Source: Oceanospirillum linum (GTDB lineage Bacteria > Pseudomonadota > Gammaproteobacteria > Pseudomonadales > Halomonadaceae). Taken from it: DNA of 64,000 nt. Of the stretch, positions 60,293-64,000 are shown in pieces. The notes under the pieces were generated by a model. It did no database searches and was not told where the DNA came from. It saw only the letters and a program-made list of their open reading frames with translations. Both the position numbers and the translations under genes were made by a program. The stretch is taken from assembly GCF_900182785.1 (NCBI RefSeq), contig NZ_FXTS01000006.1:124001-188000 (forward strand). The letters are read 5' to 3'. Within the stretch, counting starts at the first letter, position 1. Each line of letters begins with the position of its first letter.

Positions 60293-61966
60293 GTGTCTTC
60301 TATCGCCCGTCTTTCTCTTTCCCGGTCTCTTAGCTTCTCCTTTCGTCTTAATTTGCAGGCCCGTATGCTGATCCTGCTGGGCGGGTTTGCTCTCTTGCTG
60401 ACCTTGACCATGGGAACGATCTCTCTGAACTTTATCGCACAAACATTGGAAACTCAGATGGGGCAGCAGGCGCTGGATGTGGCCCGCGCCGTCGCCCGCC
60501 TGCCACAGATTCAGGAAGGTCTGGAAGAGAATGATAGCCGTAAAATTCAGCCTTTGGTGGAGGAGGTGCGTTCGGCCATTGGTGCCCGATTTATCGTGGT
60601 TGGCGATGAAAATGGTGTTCGTTTCGCGCATCCTTTACCGGACAGAATCGGAAAAAAAATGGTAGGTGGAGATAATGCCCGTGCACTGGAGTCAGGTGAG
60701 GAGTATGTCTCAACGGCCATCGGCAGTCTTGGGCCCTCGGTGCGAGGCAAAGTGCCGGTTTTCTCCACTGGGCAAGAGGGTCCCCGGAAGGTGATAGGTA
60801 TTATCTCCGTCGGATACATGCTGAATCAGGTGGACCAGGTTGTTGGGCATTACCAGACGGGGATCTGGTGGTTCTCGGCGGCTACGGTGTTGGTCAGTCT
60901 TATACTGGCCAAATTAATCAGTGATTATTTTAAGCGAGCTATTTTTGGCTTTGAACCCGAAGAAATTGCCCGCCTTTTTCAGGAGCGAAATGCAATATTG
61001 CAGTCTGTAAGAGAGGGAATTATCGCTATTAATCCACAGGGCGATATTACAACCTTCAACGAGGCGGCGCTTAATATTTTTGGCCTTGATCCCAGAGAGA
61101 GTATGTTAGGACGGAATATTCGTGACTTTCAGGCCAACAGTGATCTCTTGTGGGTGATACAGACCGGAAAACCTATTCTGGATAAAGAAGATATCGTTGG
61201 TGGGCAGCGCGTATTGGTTAACCGGATTCCTTTATTTCAGAACGCCAGTGGCCATGGGCCGGAAAAAGTTATCGGGGCTGTTTCCAGTTTCAGATTGAAA
61301 GATGAACTGGACAGGATGACGGACCAATTAAACCGAATGCAAATTTATGCGGATACGTTACGCAGTCAGGCCCATGAGTACTCCAACAAGCTGCATACCA
61401 TTTCAGGTTTAATTCAGATCGGAGCGACTGATCAGGCAATTGACTTAATTGGCCAGGAAACCCGTGATCATCAGACGTTACTGCACTTTCTGCTTAGCGC
61501 TGTACCTGATCCTCTGCTTTCTGGTTGTATTCTTGGGAAATACAATCGAGCCCGTGAACTGGGACTGAACCTTGAGATTGACCCGGAAAGCCAGATGCAG
61601 GATCTGTCGGATGACCTGCCGAGGGAGCTTCTGGTGACTATTCTGGCCAATCTTCTGGATAACGCGATGGATGCTTCTCTGGCCGTGGGAAATGCCAAAC
61701 AGATTCGACTGTCGATGACCGATTTGGGTCATGATCTGATCTTTGAAGTGGAAGATGAAGGCCCGGGAGTTGATCCTGAGCTGGTCGAAGCGTTGTTCGC
61801 AAAAGGTGTCAGCAGTAAACCGGGACAGAATCATGGCTACGGACTGTACCTGGTGGCTCAGGCGCTAAATCGCTTACAGGGTGATATAGCTCTGGAGCCG
61901 CTGGAACCAAAAGGTACCCGTGCGGTGGTTTATATTCCGAAGCAGGTCATTAAGGCGGAAGCTTAG
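60293..61966 (+). CDS. Sensor histidine kinase, DcuS/CitA type
   Basis: Membrane kinase of 557 residues for carboxylate sensing. Helices at about 25-47 and 190-210 flank a periplasmic sCache domain that holds FAHPLPDRIGKKMVGGD with ligand Arg110 and His113, as in CitA/DcuS. PAS domain at about 225-330. Phospho-acceptor His361 (AHEYSNKLHTI) is in a SpoOB-like helix. ATPase motifs are NLLDNAMDAS, DEGPGVD and GYGLYLVAQAL. The start is GTG at 60293 with AGGAG 7 bases upstream. The pair sits beside tctA, so citrate or another tricarboxylate is the likely signal. Confidence 0.93.
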   Translation: MSSIARLSLSRSLSFSFRLNLQARMLILLGGFALLLTLTMGTISLNFIAQTLETQMGQQALDVARAVARLPQIQEGLEENDSRKIQPLVEEVRSAIGARFIVVGDENGVRFAHPLPDRIGKKMVGGDNARALESGEEYVSTAIGSLGPSVRGKVPVFSTGQEGPRKVIGIISVGYMLNQVDQVVGHYQTGIWWFSAATVLVSLILAKLISDYFKRAIFGFEPEEIARLFQERNAILQSVREGIIAINPQGDITTFNEAALNIFGLDPRESMLGRNIRDFQANSDLLWVIQTGKPILDKEDIVGGQRVLVNRIPLFQNASGHGPEKVIGAVSSFRLKDELDRMTDQLNRMQIYADTLRSQAHEYSNKLHTISGLIQIGATDQAIDLIGQETRDHQTLLHFLLSAVPDPLLSGCILGKYNRARELGLNLEIDPESQMQDLSDDLPRELLVTILANLLDNAMDASLAVGNAKQIRLSMTDLGHDLIFEVEDEGPGVDPELVEALFAKGVSSKPGQNHGYGLYLVAQALNRLQGDIALEPLEPKGTRAVVYIPKQVIKAEA

Positions 61967-62084
61967 GATGGTAAGGTGTATAATTTTTTTCTCTTTATAA
62001 TTAACAGACCGCCAATAGACGCGTGCCATAAAAGCCAGAGAATAACCTGATAAGACGCCCCTACGAGAAAGGTAACTGACACGT

Positions 62085-62873
62085 ATGACACAGGTTTTGC
62101 CGACACCGGACGGATCATCTGATCGCGCTCCCTATCGCATTGTGATCGCCGAGGATGACCGGCGTATCGCTGAAATTCAGCAGCGCTTTATTGAGAAAAT
62201 ACCGGGTTTTCAGGTGGAAGGGATCGCTTTGACACTGGGCGAGGCCCGGGATCTGACAGAGATCCTGCAGCCGGATCTGATTTTGTTGGATATTCATTTT
62301 CCTGAAGGCACTGGTCTTGAGCTGCTGCAGGAGTTAAGAGGCCGGAACCAGGCAACGGATGTTATTTTAGTAACGGCTGCCAAAGAAGCTGCAATACTTC
62401 AGGCTGCTCTGCGCGGCGGTGTGTTTGACTATATTCTCAAGCCATTGGTTTTTGATCGCCTGCAGGCCGCTTTGCAGAATTACAGTCACCACCGTCAGAA
62501 ATTGGAAACTCTGGTGCAGTCTGACTGCAGCCTTGCACAGCAGGATGTAGATCAGTTGATGCCCCGCAGCGATGTAGCACCTGTGCTGAAGGCTACTACC
62601 TCAGATGCTGTAGCTTCTCCGACATCAGGTTTTAGTCAAAAGAGTTTGCCTAAAGGCATCGATGCATTAACGCTGGATAAGGTCAGAGCTGCTTTTGATT
62701 CAGATGTGGCTGACCTGGTTAACGCAGAGACTCTTGGCCGGATGGTTGGGGTTAGTCGCACCACCGCCCGCCGCTATCTGGAGTATCTGGTCAGTAATCA
62801 ACAGTTGGAAGCGGATATCAGCTATGGAAGTGTGGGGCGTCCTGAGCGGCGATATCGGCGTATTGGCCACTAA
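62085..62873 (+). CDS. Response regulator, CitB/DcuR type
   Basis: 262 residues. Receiver domain at 18-135 with phospho-acceptor Asp69 (LILLDIHFP) and Lys118 (LKPL). An extended linker follows, and a C-terminal helix-turn-helix (ETLGRMVGVSRTTARRYLEYL) binds DNA. Partner of the kinase 118 bases upstream. It probably activates the convergent tct genes or another carboxylate system. Confidence 0.92.
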   Translation: MTQVLPTPDGSSDRAPYRIVIAEDDRRIAEIQQRFIEKIPGFQVEGIALTLGEARDLTEILQPDLILLDIHFPEGTGLELLQELRGRNQATDVILVTAAKEAAILQAALRGGVFDYILKPLVFDRLQAALQNYSHHRQKLETLVQSDCSLAQQDVDQLMPRSDVAPVLKATTSDAVASPTSGFSQKSLPKGIDALTLDKVRAAFDSDVADLVNAETLGRMVGVSRTTARRYLEYLVSNQQLEADISYGSVGRPERRYRRIGH

Positions 62874-62885
62874 ATAACGAAGAAA

Positions 62886-62920
62886 AAAAGCCGGCATTCC
62901 TCTGTAGGAAACCGGCTAAA
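62886..62920 (-). terminator. Terminator downstream of tctA
   Basis: AGCCGG ... CCGGCT hairpin with a 17-base loop; on the minus strand it is followed by seven T's. It ends the minus-strand tct transcript and perhaps the regulator on the other strand. Confidence 0.75.
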
Positions 62921-63106
62921 AGTGAGCACGAATGCTCGACCCATTCCGAATGTATACACACCTGATGAGAGATAACGCTCAGGTGAGCAACGGTGGTTTA
63001 GATTCTTAGGGAGGTAAAAGTTCCTGAATTATTCTTACTCATCAAAGAATGACGGTTTCTTAATTGGATCATTCACGTTTTTCTCCCGGTACTAAGTTTG
63101 TTCAGC

Positions 63107-64000
63107 TCATGCTTTTTTTTCATTATTCACGGCACTGAACTCTGTATCAGGGGCTGACTGATTACGCTTTTTTTGCAGTAGTCGCTGAATAACCGGAGCG
63201 GCAAGAACCAGTACCGTGATACAAACAATGACCAGTGTAATCGGGCGCTCCCAAAGAAAAGAAAGGCTGCCATCAGAGATCATCAGTGCACGACGAAGGT
63301 TGTTCTCCATCAGTCCCCCCAGTACAAAACCCAGCAGAAGCGGTGCCATCGGGAAGTTCAGCATTCTCAGACCAATGGCGGCAGCACAGAACACCACCAT
63401 CATATAGATATCAAAGGTATTGAATGACACCAGGTAAACACCCGTGATGGCAAAGAACAGAATCATCGGCACCAGGACAGTACGGGGAATCATCAACAGC
63501 TTGGAGATATAAGGGATCAGCGGCAGGTTCAGAATCAGCAGGACGATATTGCCGATATACATAGACACAATCACCGACCAGAACACATCCGGGTTGTCGA
63601 TCATCATGCGCGGACCCGGCTGAATACCGTAGGCGATCAGTGCGCCCAGCATGATAGCTGTGGTGCCTGATCCGGGAATACCCAGTGTTAGCAGGGGTAC
63701 AAAAGAGCCGGATGAGGATGCGTTATTTGCTGCTTCCGGTGCAACCAGGCCACGTAGGGAGCCGGAGCCGAACTTCAGCTTCTCTTTCGCTTTCGCCAGA
63801 TTACGCTCCATGCCGTAGGCCAAAAAGGCAGCAATCGTCGCACCGGCACCCGGCAGAACACCGACAATAAAGCCCAGCACGGAAGAGCGCAGTGCCGTAG
63901 GGGCCACCTCTTTCACTTCTTCTTTAGTAACGGCCATACTGCCGATCTGGCTGGAGTCTGTTTGGTTCTCTTCCTCTTTTAAATGGTCGCGTTTCAGAAC
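63107..64000 (-). CDS. tctA: Tripartite tricarboxylate transporter permease TctA (C-terminal part)
   Basis: Large 12-helix permease of the TctCBA system, which imports citrate-type compounds with a periplasmic receptor. Only the last about 297 residues are in the window; the frame is open to the right edge. The motifs are GVLPGAGATIAAFLAYGMER, GVAPEAANNASSSGSFVP-like text (LVAPEAANNASSSG) and LTLGIPGSGTTAIMLGAL. The ATG at 63937 is internal and not the start. tctB/tctC would lie beyond the window. A terminator follows at 62886-62920. Confidence 0.93.
   Translation of the reverse strand, partial: VLKRDHLKEEENQTDSSQIGSMAVTKEEVKEVAPTALRSSVLGFIVGVLPGAGATIAAFLAYGMERNLAKAKEKLKFGSGSLRGLVAPEAANNASSSGSFVPLLTLGIPGSGTTAIMLGALIAYGIQPGPRMMIDNPDVFWSVIVSMYIGNIVLLILNLPLIPYISKLLMIPRTVLVPMILFFAITGVYLVSFNTFDIYMMVVFCAAAIGLRMLNFPMAPLLLGFVLGGLMENNLRRALMISDGSLSFLWERPITLVIVCITVLVLAAPVIQRLLQKKRNQSAPDTEFSAVNNEKKA

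Overview
The window looks like chromosomal DNA of a marine gammaproteobacterium of the Oceanospirillaceae type (Amphritea, Neptunomonas or Marinobacterium-like). This is inferred from gene content: a TeaABCD-type ectoine TRAP transporter with its UspA partner, a very large NAD-glutamate dehydrogenase, NhaD, a tripartite tricarboxylate transporter, RMF, long-form QueF and many c-di-GMP and chemotaxis proteins. Most of it is ordinary core genome. Three short accessory patches break it up: about 5.8-7.3 kb, 40.9-41.7 kb and 51.8-54.9 kb.

Layout. 0-6 kb: the end of murI, a chemoreceptor, a LysR regulator divergent from a PACE efflux pump, and small proteins of the YdcH, TraR/DksA and DUF2188 types. 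6-7.3 kb: an accessory patch with a HEPN-like protein, a ParD-like antitoxin and a truncated RelE/ParE toxin. 7.3-10.3 kb: a polytopic membrane protein and trmA. 10.3-17.6 kb (minus strand): a moxR-DUF58-DUF4381-batA-batB/C-batD operon. 18-29.5 kb: gdhB, a DUF2835 protein, pyrD, rmf (convergent with pyrD), rlmKL, a glutaredoxin-like protein, a WGR protein and pdxB. 29.9-33.5 kb: teaABCD. 33.6-38 kb (minus): a hybrid histidine kinase with a FixL-like PAS domain, two bases upstream of a REC-GGDEF*-EAL phosphodiesterase. 38.3-45.3 kb: htpX, alaA, a frameshifted ECHDC3-like enoyl-CoA hydratase, a GGDEF cyclase, ylqF, msrB and an unknown protein. 45.6-46.6 kb: eight tRNA genes, (Glu-Gly) x4. 46.8-49.4 kb: an ABC exporter and queF. 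49.5-51.6 kb: a coiled-coil protein, a nitroreductase and a thioesterase-fold protein.

51.7-54.4 kb: tRNA-Ser(GGA), followed directly by a decayed tyrosine integrase and a complete type II restriction-modification pair, which is the usual footprint of a tRNA-targeted island. 54.9-64 kb: a second chemoreceptor, selO, nhaD (with a strongly structured leader), a DcuS/CitA-type two-component system, and the distal end of tctA running off the window.

The genes fit a motile, osmotically challenged marine heterotroph. It senses small molecules (two Cache MCPs, a Cache histidine kinase), imports compatible solutes and carboxylates, manages Na+, and adjusts c-di-GMP in response to signals. The best leads for something undescribed are the FixL-like-PAS kinase/EAL pair, the structured RNA-like element before nhaD, an orphan intrinsic terminator suggesting a small RNA between rmf and rlmKL, and the tRNA-Ser island scar. 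I see no CRISPR array, rRNA operon or intact prophage.
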